The translations under genes were made by a program, and so were the position numbers. The notes beneath the pieces are model-generated. The model was not told the origin of the DNA. It saw only the letters and a program-made list of their open reading frames with translations, and made no database searches. From Thermodesulfobacteriota bacterium (GTDB taxonomy: Bacteria > Desulfobacterota > S145-22), in contig JANTFN010000125.1 of assembly GCA_024763435.1 (NCBI GenBank), positions 1-5,756 of the forward strand: a stretch of DNA of 5,756 nucleotides. The letters run 5' to 3'. The stretch's first letter is position 1, and each line of letters starts with the position of its first letter. This document shows positions 1 through 5,756 of the stretch, piece after piece.

Positions 1-941
1 GTTACGTCCTCTCCCGCCGCTTTCGCCTTTTCAGAAATTTTAGCCAATTCACGAGAGGTATAAAAATAATGATCCGGAAAGGCCGTAAATCCTTCGATTT
101 TTACACCCAGGGTCTTAAGGGTTTCCAGAAAAGACTCGGGATGGGCAATGCCGCAAACGCCCCAGACGCTTTTTCCCGACAGAGACTGAGGAGGAATATT
201 TTCTCCTGAAATCCCTTCACGAATCGCGGAAACCGTGAGCCCTGCCTGAAATACCGGTGTGCCGGACACACAATAACGCTTCATTTTCTGTACCACTTCT
301 TGTTTGCTGCCGCGTGTAACCACAAGACAGGACGCACGCCGGGCATTCGAAGCAAATTCTCTTAAAGACCCCGCAGGCAATACACGCCCCTCTTCAAACC
401 CTTTCCTGCCATCAACAACCAGGATGTTCAGATCTCTGAAAAGACGCCTGTGCTGGAAGGCATCATCGAGAATCAAAACATCCAAAGGGTATCGCGCCAC
501 TGCTTTTCTGCCAACCGCCACCCTGTCCGCGCCCACAAAAACCTTTACGCCAGGCAGGCTTCTGGCCATCAGGAGCGGCTCATCCCCGGACTGTCGGACA
601 CCCATCCGGATATGCGCGCCATCCGAAACAACCCAGTTTCTGGCTTGCCTTCCCTTGTATCCCCTCGATAGCACCCCTATCCTGAGGGCCGGATTTCTCT
701 TTAGCATTCCCTTAACAACCTCAATCGTTAACGGGGTTTTGCCCGTCCCCCCCACGGTTAAATTGCCTATGGCAATGACCGGTACGGATAGCTTGTGAAT
801 CTTCATAAGGCCATGGTTGTATAAAAAATTCCGGCCTTCCATCCCCAGGCCATAAAGCCAGCCCAGGGGCCTCAACAAAACAGGAACAACCCCGCCTTTT
901 TCCCATGGCACTTCTAAAAATTTTTTATCGTCACGCAACAT
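1..941 (-). CDS. lpxK: LpxK, tetraacyldisaccharide 4'-kinase (3' end off the left edge)
   Basis: Lipid A 4'-kinase: it phosphorylates the 4' position of tetraacyldisaccharide-1-phosphate to give lipid IVA at the cytoplasmic face of the inner membrane. I translated the minus strand by hand: 313 residues are visible and open to the window edge, against a usual family length of about 320-360, so only a short C-terminus is missing. Seen motifs: the N-terminal membrane-associated stretch with PLGWLYGLG (about 25-33); the P-loop GNLTVGGTGKTP (59-70); LSRGYKG (91-97); SGDEP (118-122); LDDAFQH (158-164), canonically LDDGFQH; LPAGSLRE (188-195); GIAHPESF (264-271); and FPDHYFYT (288-295). The ATG at 941-939 is chosen because an in-frame TAA lies only three codons upstream (950-948) and the next Met (residue 34) falls inside the conserved N-terminal block. 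There is no Shine-Dalgarno sequence before it. The gene is separated from the upstream transporter operon by 520 bases and probably has its own promoter. Identity is near certain from the motifs. Confidence 0.96.
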   Translation of the reverse strand, partial: MLRDDKKFLEVPWEKGGVVPVLLRPLGWLYGLGMEGRNFLYNHGLMKIHKLSVPVIAIGNLTVGGTGKTPLTIEVVKGMLKRNPALRIGVLSRGYKGRQARNWVVSDGAHIRMGVRQSGDEPLLMARSLPGVKVFVGADRVAVGRKAVARYPLDVLILDDAFQHRRLFRDLNILVVDGRKGFEEGRVLPAGSLREFASNARRASCLVVTRGSKQEVVQKMKRYCVSGTPVFQAGLTVSAIREGISGENIPPQSLSGKSVWGVCGIAHPESFLETLKTLGVKIEGFTAFPDHYFYTSRELAKISEKAKAAGEDV

Positions 942-949
942 ATATTTTT

Positions 950-978
950 ATCATAATATACCCCACGACCAAAGGCAA
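950..978 (-). promoter_or_regulatory. Candidate sigma70-type promoter of lpxK
   Basis: On the minus strand a -35-like TTGCCT (978-973, four of six matches to TTGACA) is separated by exactly 17 bases from a -10-like TATGAT (955-950, five of six matches to TATAAT). Only eight A/T bases follow before the lpxK ATG, so transcription would begin at or within a base or two of the start codon. The region is AT-rich and such matches arise by chance, so this is a prediction only. Confidence 0.4.
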
Positions 979-1000
979 CGGAAACATATTCAAAAACAGG

Positions 1001-1060
1001 CCACAGATTGACACAGATAAACGCAGATGAAAAAAGTGAATAGTGAAAAGCAAAAAGATG
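1001..1060. repeat. Dispersed intergenic repeat patch with a 10-bp period
   Basis: Three decamers in direct array (1003-1012 ACAGATTGAC, 1013-1022 ACAGATAAAC, 1023-1032 GCAGATGAAA) share CAGAT at exact 10-base spacing, and two AGTGAA copies follow at 1035 and 1042. On the opposite strand the segment reads as TCATCTGCG, TTTATCTGTG, TCAATCTGTGG. I recognise this from memory as a dispersed intergenic sequence common in many environmental bacterial genomes, where it produces spurious proteins containing SAFICVNL-like strings. The periodicity is seen directly. Membership of a genome-wide family is from recall, and its function is unknown. Confidence 0.6.
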
Positions 1061-1132
1061 AAAGAAAAAGCCCCAAAAGCCAATGTTTTTTTGACAGGAT
1101 TTACTCAAACAGGAAACTTGTAATTCGATGTA

Positions 1133-1174
1133 CGTTCCCGCATTTTTCCTGCCCATCGACAGGTTGGGGGAACG
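1133..1174. repeat. Nested inverted repeat (imperfect hairpin)
   Basis: The outer arms CGTTCCC (1133-1139) and GGGAACG (1168-1174) are perfect 7-bp complements. Inside them CCTG (1148-1151) and CAGG (1160-1163) can pair around an 8-base loop, leaving an asymmetric internal loop of 8 and 4 bases. No T run follows on either strand, so it does not look like a rho-independent terminator. It could be the tip of a mobile-element or REP-like structure, or chance. Confidence 0.4.
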
Positions 1175-1304
1175 AGGGGAACAATCCTTAAAAAAATTCA
1201 ATTATCATGACTAACGAAGCAATCTTACAGAAAAAAGGGCGGAATAGACCCAAAACAACGCTTTGTAAATTTTGCCGATAATGGAAAGTTATTGAGTTAT
1301 TTAA

Positions 1305-1338
1305 GGCCCCTCATGTTGCCCGTCCCCCTATGTTACCC
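1305..1338. repeat. 17-bp imperfect tandem duplication
   Basis: Positions 1305-1321 and 1322-1338 are two directly abutting 17-base units that match at 13 of 17 positions, each with a C-rich start, an ATGTT core and a CCC end. The right-hand unit runs into the codons of the RAYT relic. It may be an end structure of that mobile element or the scar of its internal deletion. The repeat is seen directly; the origin is inferred. Confidence 0.5.
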
Positions 1339-1368
1339 GGGATAATGTATGCGTGACTTGCGGGCCAT
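1336..1368 (-). pseudogene. Relic of a RAYT (REP-associated tyrosine, Y1) transposase start
   Basis: Reading the minus strand from the ATG at 1368-1366 gives Met-Ala-Arg-Lys-Ser-Arg-Ile-His-Tyr-Pro-Gly and then a TAA stop at 1335-1333. This peptide matches the very characteristic N-terminus of RAYT transposases (M-x-R-x-x-R-I-x-x-P-G, normally continuing A-x-Y-H-V and R-G-N). The expected continuation is absent in all frames I checked by eye: the sequence passes directly into the 17-bp tandem repeat. So either an internally deleted copy or a decayed fragment remains. The family was a single-strand transposase acting on REP hairpins, and no activity can remain here. Eleven residues are short evidence, but they are all in the right order. 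Confidence 0.55.
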
Positions 1369-1398
1369 GGGTAGTTTTTAATGCAATATCTCAAATAA

Positions 1399-1425
1399 GT
1401 CATGCCTGACACCTTTTCTGAAAGG
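1399..1425. repeat. Two small adjacent hairpins, REP-like
   Basis: GTCA (1399-1402) and TGAC (1407-1410) flank the loop TGCC, and CCTTT (1412-1416) and AAAGG (1421-1425) flank the loop TCTG. They lie about 30 bases upstream of the RAYT relic start and just beyond the 3' end of the lipocalin-like gene. RAYT genes are typically flanked by short REP palindromes, which makes this a plausible remnant of that element. As a terminator it is poor, because no T run follows on the minus strand. Confidence 0.35.
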
Positions 1426-1461
1426 GGCCTTCTGAAAGTGCCGCAGGGGTATGAAGCGGTG

Positions 1462-2580
1462 CTAGTCCTGTCGCAGGCTTTTTCCATATCCCGTCAGTTC
1501 CATGTAACCTTCCCCTGTAAGGGAATGGCCGTTTTTTACTCCACTGATGTCGATGGCTCCTTCCCAATAGGGGATGTTGCGTTTGTCATCCGGCCAGACC
1601 TGGCTTTTCATTTGCGGCGTGAGGACGCATGTAAGTTTGAGGGAAGGAACCACAAGTTTCCAGATCAGTGGATAGGAAACTCCGCCGACGACATGCCTTC
1701 CTTTCTTGAGAGGGATGAGGCGAAACTGCTCTGCCGTGAGATGGGTATCTTTACCGTCTTTATCGATATAGGTGGCCGATGAAGTGGGTTCCCGGGTCCC
1801 ATTCTTTTTACGAATCCGATAAACCATCAGGTGCGAATGGTCTGAAAGGTGAAGCGCAAACCAGTCCCATCCCGCCTGGTCACTGGAAAGCTGGTTGGTC
1901 CCGAACTCATGATCGAACCAGCTTGTTCCGGTAACCTGAAAAATCCCCTCCGGTGTATGAAGAGTTCCCCTCGTCTTTAGGACAGGGATGGAGTAGTAGT
2001 ACGTCGCCTGCCCCGGACGGGGTCCTTTTTGGCTGAGTCCATGGTTCCCGTGAAGGATGGGGGGAAGGCCGGGGGTGAGGATGAGGTGAAAGGAGAACCG
2101 CGAGCCTCTGAAGTTTAATACCCACGCCTTCTCCTCCTGCTTGAGATGCGCTGTTTTCATCCATACATCCAGGCCACCTGTTTTAACCCCACAGATGCCA
2201 GGTCCGGCTCGGCCAATATCTTTAATATGATAAAACCTTTTGTTTTTAATATCGCTGATGGCGGCATGAAGCATGTAGAAGCTCCTCGCACGCCAGGGGT
2301 TTTTCTTTTTCCCCCGGGAAGGAGAGAGTCCTTGGCGGAACAGGGTGAACTGGTATCCCCAGCGGCGTTCCTTTTTGGAACGGAGATTGCCGGTGATGTA
2401 CCACCATTCGGTTTGAAACGCGGGGTGATTCCCATGGTCATGGGGAAACCGGAAGGTGCGGGGGTAAAGAGCGCGTTTGAATTCCCCGGGAAGGAGGGGA
2501 CGGGGCGCCAGGATTCCCATTACCGCGAAGATCGGAAGGATGACGAGATAACGCCGTAAAATCAGGAAGGATCGTTTCAT
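1462..2580 (-). CDS. Exported AttH/CrtC-family lipocalin-like protein
   Basis: A 372-residue protein of the family that includes Agrobacterium AttH and carotenoid 1,2-hydratase (CrtC), built from two lipocalin-like beta-barrel halves. The N-terminus (KRSFLILRR, then a hydrophobic stretch to about residue 25) looks like a signal peptide or membrane anchor without a lipobox Cys, so a periplasmic or inner-membrane-attached location is likely. Seen family marks: FPHDHGNHPAFQTEWWYITG (45-64); WGYQFTLFR (74-82); WFDHEFGTNQ (221-230), the most conserved block, rich in acidic and His residues; GWDWFALHL (237-245); YWEGAIDISG (338-347); and GEGYMELTGY (356-365). The ATG overlaps the permease stop as ATGA and has no clear ribosome binding site, so translation is probably coupled. 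No carotenoid gene is nearby, so a CrtC-type hydratase role is not supported. Binding or modifying a hydrophobic substrate of the adjacent ABC system is the better inference. Substrate and chemistry are unknown. Confidence 0.9.
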   Translation of the reverse strand: MKRSFLILRRYLVILPIFAVMGILAPRPLLPGEFKRALYPRTFRFPHDHGNHPAFQTEWWYITGNLRSKKERRWGYQFTLFRQGLSPSRGKKKNPWRARSFYMLHAAISDIKNKRFYHIKDIGRAGPGICGVKTGGLDVWMKTAHLKQEEKAWVLNFRGSRFSFHLILTPGLPPILHGNHGLSQKGPRPGQATYYYSIPVLKTRGTLHTPEGIFQVTGTSWFDHEFGTNQLSSDQAGWDWFALHLSDHSHLMVYRIRKKNGTREPTSSATYIDKDGKDTHLTAEQFRLIPLKKGRHVVGGVSYPLIWKLVVPSLKLTCVLTPQMKSQVWPDDKRNIPYWEGAIDISGVKNGHSLTGEGYMELTGYGKSLRQD

Positions 2581-5114
2581 CGTTGCATTTGAAAATAGGG
2601 CCGGCTCTGGCTAATCCTGTAGGCGGGGTAGATTCCGGAAGCAAAGGAGGCCACCAGGGCAATCCAGAGGGTTTTGGCAAGCAGGATGGGGCGTAAGTGG
2701 TAGGTAAGGGTCCACCCGAAGGATTTCAGGTTGATAACCTTGATTAAAATGTAGCCAAGAAGAGGCCCGCAGAGGAAGGCAATCAGACAGGCATAGAATC
2801 CCATAATGAGGGCCTGCGTGAGGCTCATGCCGAAGACCTCGGCTTTATTCAGGCCAAGGGCTCGGAGGATGCCGTATTCGTGTTCCGTTTCCAGGAAGAT
2901 GGCGAGAAGTGCGCTGATGATTCCAAAGAAGGCGATGGTGACGGCGATAAAACGGGTACTTCGAGTAATGGCAAAGCTTTGGTCGAACACGGAAAGAATG
3001 CGCTGCTTAAGCTGGCGATGGGAGTAGAGAAGGTGTGGATAAGGGCGGAGCAGCCTTTCAAGGTGTCCCTTAATTTTTTCTGCCGGAATCCCGGGGCGAG
3101 TAAAAATGGCCAGAGAGTTGAAAGAACGGTCATGGAAAAGCCGCGTATAGTAATGCCAGTCCAGGATTGCGACACCGTGTTCCGTGATGAAGTCCCGGAA
3201 GATCCCGGCCACGGTGAAGCGCCTGGATTCCTTCAGTCCCTTGAGGGCCATGGTATCCCCGACCTTGAGGTGAAATTTATTGGCCAGGCTTTCAGAGATA
3301 ATGATATCGCCCGAAGCGACACGTCGCCAAGGATTTTTCAGCGAAGCGTAAAAAAGATAGTTCGAATGGGTTCGCATGACCCTGGAATCCATGGCCGAAA
3401 GTCGGATATAGCGCCCCTGGTAGAGATAGTTGATGTCGTGGTAGCGGTTCAGCGCCTCCACAAACTTCTGCCTGGAGAGGAGCGGGTAAATTTCCGGATT
3501 CAGCACGGCATTTCCAAATGTTTTTGTGCTGACTGAGAGATAATAGTCTCCCTGGATGTTGGTCCTAATCCAGTCGATGAGGGTTTGGCGGAAAGAGTGT
3601 ATCATGACAGAGATGCCGATGGACATGGAAAGGGCGACCATAAGCGCTGCGATGGCGGGTGAAGTGCGACTAAGCCTTCTTGGGATGTTTGTGATCGATA
3701 GGCGGAATTTGATCGAGGTAATTGAGAGGAAAGGTTTTATGAGGAGGTTCAAAAGGGTGATCATGAGAGGGGCAAGGAAGGAAAAGGAAAGGCACAGACC
3801 AAAGGCCGAGAAGAAACCGGGGTAAGGGGAGTCGCCAGGGAGTTTGGCAATTCCCAGCGATACGACGAGAATGACGCCTCCCAGAAGCGCGATTTTGTAT
3901 CGGGCAAGATAAACCTTGTCTTCAATGTTGATGCGTTGAAGCAGGTTTAAAACGCGCGCCCTGGAAAGTTCGATGACAGGAAGCAGGGCCCCTATCCAGC
4001 CTGCGCCCACGCCCAAGGCCAACCCCTGGAGGAGATAGTGCCAGGAGAAAAAAACATGGCGAGGGCTTGGGATGGCGTAGATGTTCGAAAGGGTTTTTCC
4101 AATCAGTTGCAGGCTGTAGGTGGCCAGATAATATCCCAGGACAAGCCCCAGGGCGGATCCGATAAGGGAAATCAGGGTGACGCTAATCAGAACCGACTGG
4201 ATGATTTCGCGTTTGAATCCTCCGAGAGAAAGAAAGACGCCAAGATCCTTGCGGCGTTGCAGCACGGTGAACATCAAGGTATTGTAAATCAGGAAGAAAC
4301 CCACGTAGAGGGAAAGGAGTCCCAAGGCCTGGAGGTTGAGCTCAAAGGAACGGAGCATGGCATTAAAAGCATGGGCCATCTCTCCCGTGGTCCTCAAGAG
4401 AAGGGGACGGGGTAAAATCTTCCGGATGGCGGCGAGCTGCTCCCGGGTGGGATGAATAAGATCGATACGCTGAAGCCTTCCACCCATTCCGGCCACGCGT
4501 TGGACCCATGAGATGTCTCCCAAAAACGTGAGGGCATTTCCATTCCTTCGGGATTGGGGAATGATTCCTCCTATGATAAGCCCTATCGACTTTCCATTTT
4601 CAAGGGTGACATTAACGGAACGGGTTTGAACAGCCTGTGTACTTTTTGCCGGGATCGGCTGGGATGCCAGAACCCAAAAAGGATGGGTTAGAAAATCTAT
4701 CCATTTCCCCCGGCTGGGAAAGGTGGTTTCCCTGAACTCGTCGGGTTCAAAAAGGGGATCCGTCCCGACAATCAGCCCGTAGCGTTTTAAACTGGGAATG
4801 TAGATGCGAAGCTCGATAACGGGCAGAGCACGGAGGTTAGGGACTTTCCTTACCAGGTCGGTAAAGACGGATTCGTCCATCTGCCCGGCGTGCGCGGTGA
4901 TGGTGTAAGTCACCTGTGGGGAGGAGGTCTGGACTGTTTGCCGAAAGGATTTTAGCGCGCTTTGATTCGAAAGGGTTATGGCAGACAGGGCAGCCACCCC
5001 GAAGGCGACACCCGTAAGACAGAGAAGGGTCAAAATCGGTTTTCTCGCATGGTAGCGAAGAAACGCACGGACGAGATAGATCGTCGGTGTTAAGGATTGC
5101 AGAGGTCTGCTCAT
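2577..5114 (-). CDS. FtsX/MacB-type ABC transporter permease, ten membrane segments
   Basis: An 845-residue inner-membrane permease of the mechanotransmitting (type VII) ABC class. Hydrophobic segments read by eye: about 27-48, 262-284, 306-330, 357-381, 407-424, 433-460, 484-506, 721-742, 766-792 and 810-832. Two large periplasmic domains fill residues 49-260 and 507-720, so the chain is a duplicated FtsX unit, with an extra helix pair in the middle. The cytoplasmic coupling motif appears in both halves: RRKDLGVFLSLGG (287-299) and ETEHEYGILRALGL (742-755). This is the topology and length of E. coli YbbP and of AttF/AttG-like permeases, rather than of the four-helix LolC/LolE. The start ATG overlaps the ATPase stop by four bases (ATGA) and no strong ribosome binding site precedes it. 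The last codons overlap the lipocalin-like gene in the same way. It should work with the ATPase encoded just upstream. Family is secure; the cargo is not known. Confidence 0.93.
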   Translation of the reverse strand: MSRPLQSLTPTIYLVRAFLRYHARKPILTLLCLTGVAFGVAALSAITLSNQSALKSFRQTVQTSSPQVTYTITAHAGQMDESVFTDLVRKVPNLRALPVIELRIYIPSLKRYGLIVGTDPLFEPDEFRETTFPSRGKWIDFLTHPFWVLASQPIPAKSTQAVQTRSVNVTLENGKSIGLIIGGIIPQSRRNGNALTFLGDISWVQRVAGMGGRLQRIDLIHPTREQLAAIRKILPRPLLLRTTGEMAHAFNAMLRSFELNLQALGLLSLYVGFFLIYNTLMFTVLQRRKDLGVFLSLGGFKREIIQSVLISVTLISLIGSALGLVLGYYLATYSLQLIGKTLSNIYAIPSPRHVFFSWHYLLQGLALGVGAGWIGALLPVIELSRARVLNLLQRINIEDKVYLARYKIALLGGVILVVSLGIAKLPGDSPYPGFFSAFGLCLSFSFLAPLMITLLNLLIKPFLSITSIKFRLSITNIPRRLSRTSPAIAALMVALSMSIGISVMIHSFRQTLIDWIRTNIQGDYYLSVSTKTFGNAVLNPEIYPLLSRQKFVEALNRYHDINYLYQGRYIRLSAMDSRVMRTHSNYLFYASLKNPWRRVASGDIIISESLANKFHLKVGDTMALKGLKESRRFTVAGIFRDFITEHGVAILDWHYYTRLFHDRSFNSLAIFTRPGIPAEKIKGHLERLLRPYPHLLYSHRQLKQRILSVFDQSFAITRSTRFIAVTIAFFGIISALLAIFLETEHEYGILRALGLNKAEVFGMSLTQALIMGFYACLIAFLCGPLLGYILIKVINLKSFGWTLTYHLRPILLAKTLWIALVASFASGIYPAYRISQSRPYFQMQR

Positions 5115-5756
5115 TCGTTCAAAAGGCTGGCGGGAGAGGGGTATCCTGCGGTGAGATGTCCGTCACGCAGCTCCAGGATTCGCCCGCAGATTGAGGCGGC
5201 TTCTTGGCTGTGGGTAGCCATGATCAGGGTAATGGAGAGATCGTGGCATATTTCGTTCATAAGATGGACGATGGCACGGCCGGTTTGGGAGTCGAGGTTG
5301 CCGGTGGGTTCGTCCGCTAGGACAATCGATGGTTTCTTAACCAACGCGCGGACTATGGCAGCCCGCTGTTGTTCTCCGCCGGAGAGCTCCTCGGGATAGC
5401 GTTCTAATTTATTTTCCAGCTCTGTTTTTTCAAGGAGGATTTTGAGAAAGCTGCGGTCTTTCTCTCCAATGAGCTCAAGGGGAAGTAAAAGATTATCTTT
5501 TAACGTCAAGGTTGGAAGAAGGTTGAAGAACTGAAAAACAAATCCTACCTGATAACGTCTGAACTGGCCGGCCTCTTTGTCGGTTAGTTCAGATTGTTCT
5601 TTCCCGTGCACGTAAAGATTCCCCTGCGTGGGGGCGTCCAGCAGGCCGACAAGATTGAGCAATGTTGATTTTCCCGAACCACTTTTCCCAAGAATGGCTA
5701 TCCGTTCCCCCCTATGAACTTTTAGCGTGATATCTTTAAGGGCCAGCACCTCAACC
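5111..5756 (-). CDS. ABC transporter ATP-binding protein, LolD/MacB class (5' end off the right edge)
   Basis: The nucleotide-binding subunit that should power the adjacent permease. Counting from the GTG at 5749: Walker A GKSGSGKST (21-29), Q-loop Gln73 in FVFQFFNLLP, signature LSGGEQQRA (122-130), Walker B with catalytic Glu SIVLADEP (141-148), D-loop NLD (151-153) and switch His180 in MATHSQ. All ATPase residues are present, so it looks active. The insertion-free LolD-like core and the DEPTGNLD block are typical of ATPases serving FtsX-type permeases. The frame stays open to the window edge (Val-Glu before the GTG). Family members normally start about 20 residues earlier with an aromatic-containing A-loop strand, so the GTG is not the real start and the true start and promoter lie outside. 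The stop codon TGA overlaps the permease ATG. No gene symbol is given because LolD, YbbA and AttE cannot be separated on this sequence alone. Confidence 0.95.
   Translation of the reverse strand, partial: VEVLALKDITLKVHRGERIAILGKSGSGKSTLLNLVGLLDAPTQGNLYVHGKEQSELTDKEAGQFRRYQVGFVFQFFNLLPTLTLKDNLLLPLELIGEKDRSFLKILLEKTELENKLERYPEELSGGEQQRAAIVRALVKKPSIVLADEPTGNLDSQTGRAIVHLMNEICHDLSITLIMATHSQEAASICGRILELRDGHLTAGYPSPASLLNE

Larger units (their letters stand above)
942..1461. other. 520-base gene-free region filled with repeat and transposon debris
   Basis: This stretch separates the transporter operon from lpxK. I see no intact gene on either strand. The one sizeable open frame (1201-914, minus) is translated repeat sequence and runs into lpxK, so it is not called. 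From right to left it holds a small REP-like hairpin pair, a RAYT transposase start relic, a 17-bp tandem duplication, an AT-rich part (about 1180-1300) with nothing I can name, a nested inverted repeat, a dispersed-repeat patch and a candidate lpxK promoter. I found no convincing rho-independent terminator after the operon's last stop codon: the available hairpins are short and lack a following T run. Confidence 0.7.

Noticed and set aside
304..798. Plus-strand open frame of 164 codons at the left.
   Set aside because: It is antisense to lpxK, which has all of its family motifs on the minus strand.
914..1201. Minus-strand open frame of 95 codons between the operon and lpxK.
   Set aside because: Its middle is a translation of the dispersed repeat (the SSAFICVNLW-type string), it has no recognisable domain, and it overlaps the start of lpxK. 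Treated as spurious.
1186..1215. T run on the minus strand (1196-1190) considered as a terminator for the transporter operon.
   Set aside because: No GC-rich hairpin directly precedes the T run.
1206..1232. GAAGCAATCT resembling a piece of another dispersed repeat common in bacterial genomes.
   Set aside because: The match is only about ten bases and too short to support a call.
1274..1281. GCCGATAA on the plus strand, identical to the sigma28 -10 consensus.
   Set aside because: No matching TAAA -35 element at the expected spacing and no plus-strand gene downstream.
1402..1782. Plus-strand open frame of 126 codons reading into the lipocalin-like gene.
   Set aside because: It is mostly antisense to the well-supported AttH-like gene, and the composition of its product suggests a shadow frame.
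2880..3536. Plus-strand open frame of 218 codons.
   Set aside because: It lies wholly antisense within the permease gene, whose motifs are unambiguous, and its protein has no recognisable family features.
5747..5749. GTG as the start codon of the ATPase.
   Set aside because: The frame continues open to the edge, and the family's conserved N-terminal strand would lie before it, so the real start is outside the window.
1..5756. CRISPR array, tRNA, rRNA or a riboswitch.
   Set aside because: No regularly spaced repeats with unique spacers, no cloverleaf or rRNA-like conserved segments seen, and no recognisable riboswitch core in the only intergenic region.

Overview
The window carries genes of a Gram-negative (lipid A-making) bacterium with base composition near 50% GC. 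All recognisable genes lie on the minus strand, so transcription runs from the right edge to the left. The organism cannot be named from this sequence. An lpxK gene rules in an outer membrane with lipid A. The repeat-littered intergenic region resembles what is often seen in Desulfobacterota and Nitrospirota genomes and metagenome bins, but that is only an impression.

Right to left: (1) 5756-5111, an ABC transporter ATPase of the LolD/MacB class, missing roughly its first 20 residues at the window edge. (2) 5114-2577, an 845-residue FtsX/MacB-type permease with ten predicted membrane segments and two periplasmic domains. (3) 2580-1462, an exported 372-residue protein of the AttH/CrtC lipocalin-like family. 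Each junction is a 4-base ATGA stop/start overlap, so the three genes form one translationally coupled unit. The layout recalls Agrobacterium attEFGH, and it recalls E. coli ybbA-ybbP with a different periplasmic partner. The likely picture is an energised machine that moves or extracts a hydrophobic molecule at the inner membrane, with the lipocalin-like protein binding or modifying it in the periplasm. The substrate is unknown.

(4) 1461-942 is a 520-base stretch with no intact gene. It holds debris: a decayed start of a REP-associated tyrosine (RAYT/Y1) transposase, a small REP-like hairpin beside it, a 17-bp tandem duplication, a nested inverted repeat, a patch of 10-bp-periodic dispersed repeat and, at its left end, a candidate sigma70-type promoter.

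(5) 941-1 is lpxK (tetraacyldisaccharide 4'-kinase), complete at its N-terminus and running off the left edge. It has no Shine-Dalgarno sequence, and its candidate promoter sits so close that the mRNA may be leaderless.

The most interesting items are the compact three-gene transporter/lipocalin system, the possibly leaderless lpxK, and the RAYT relic.
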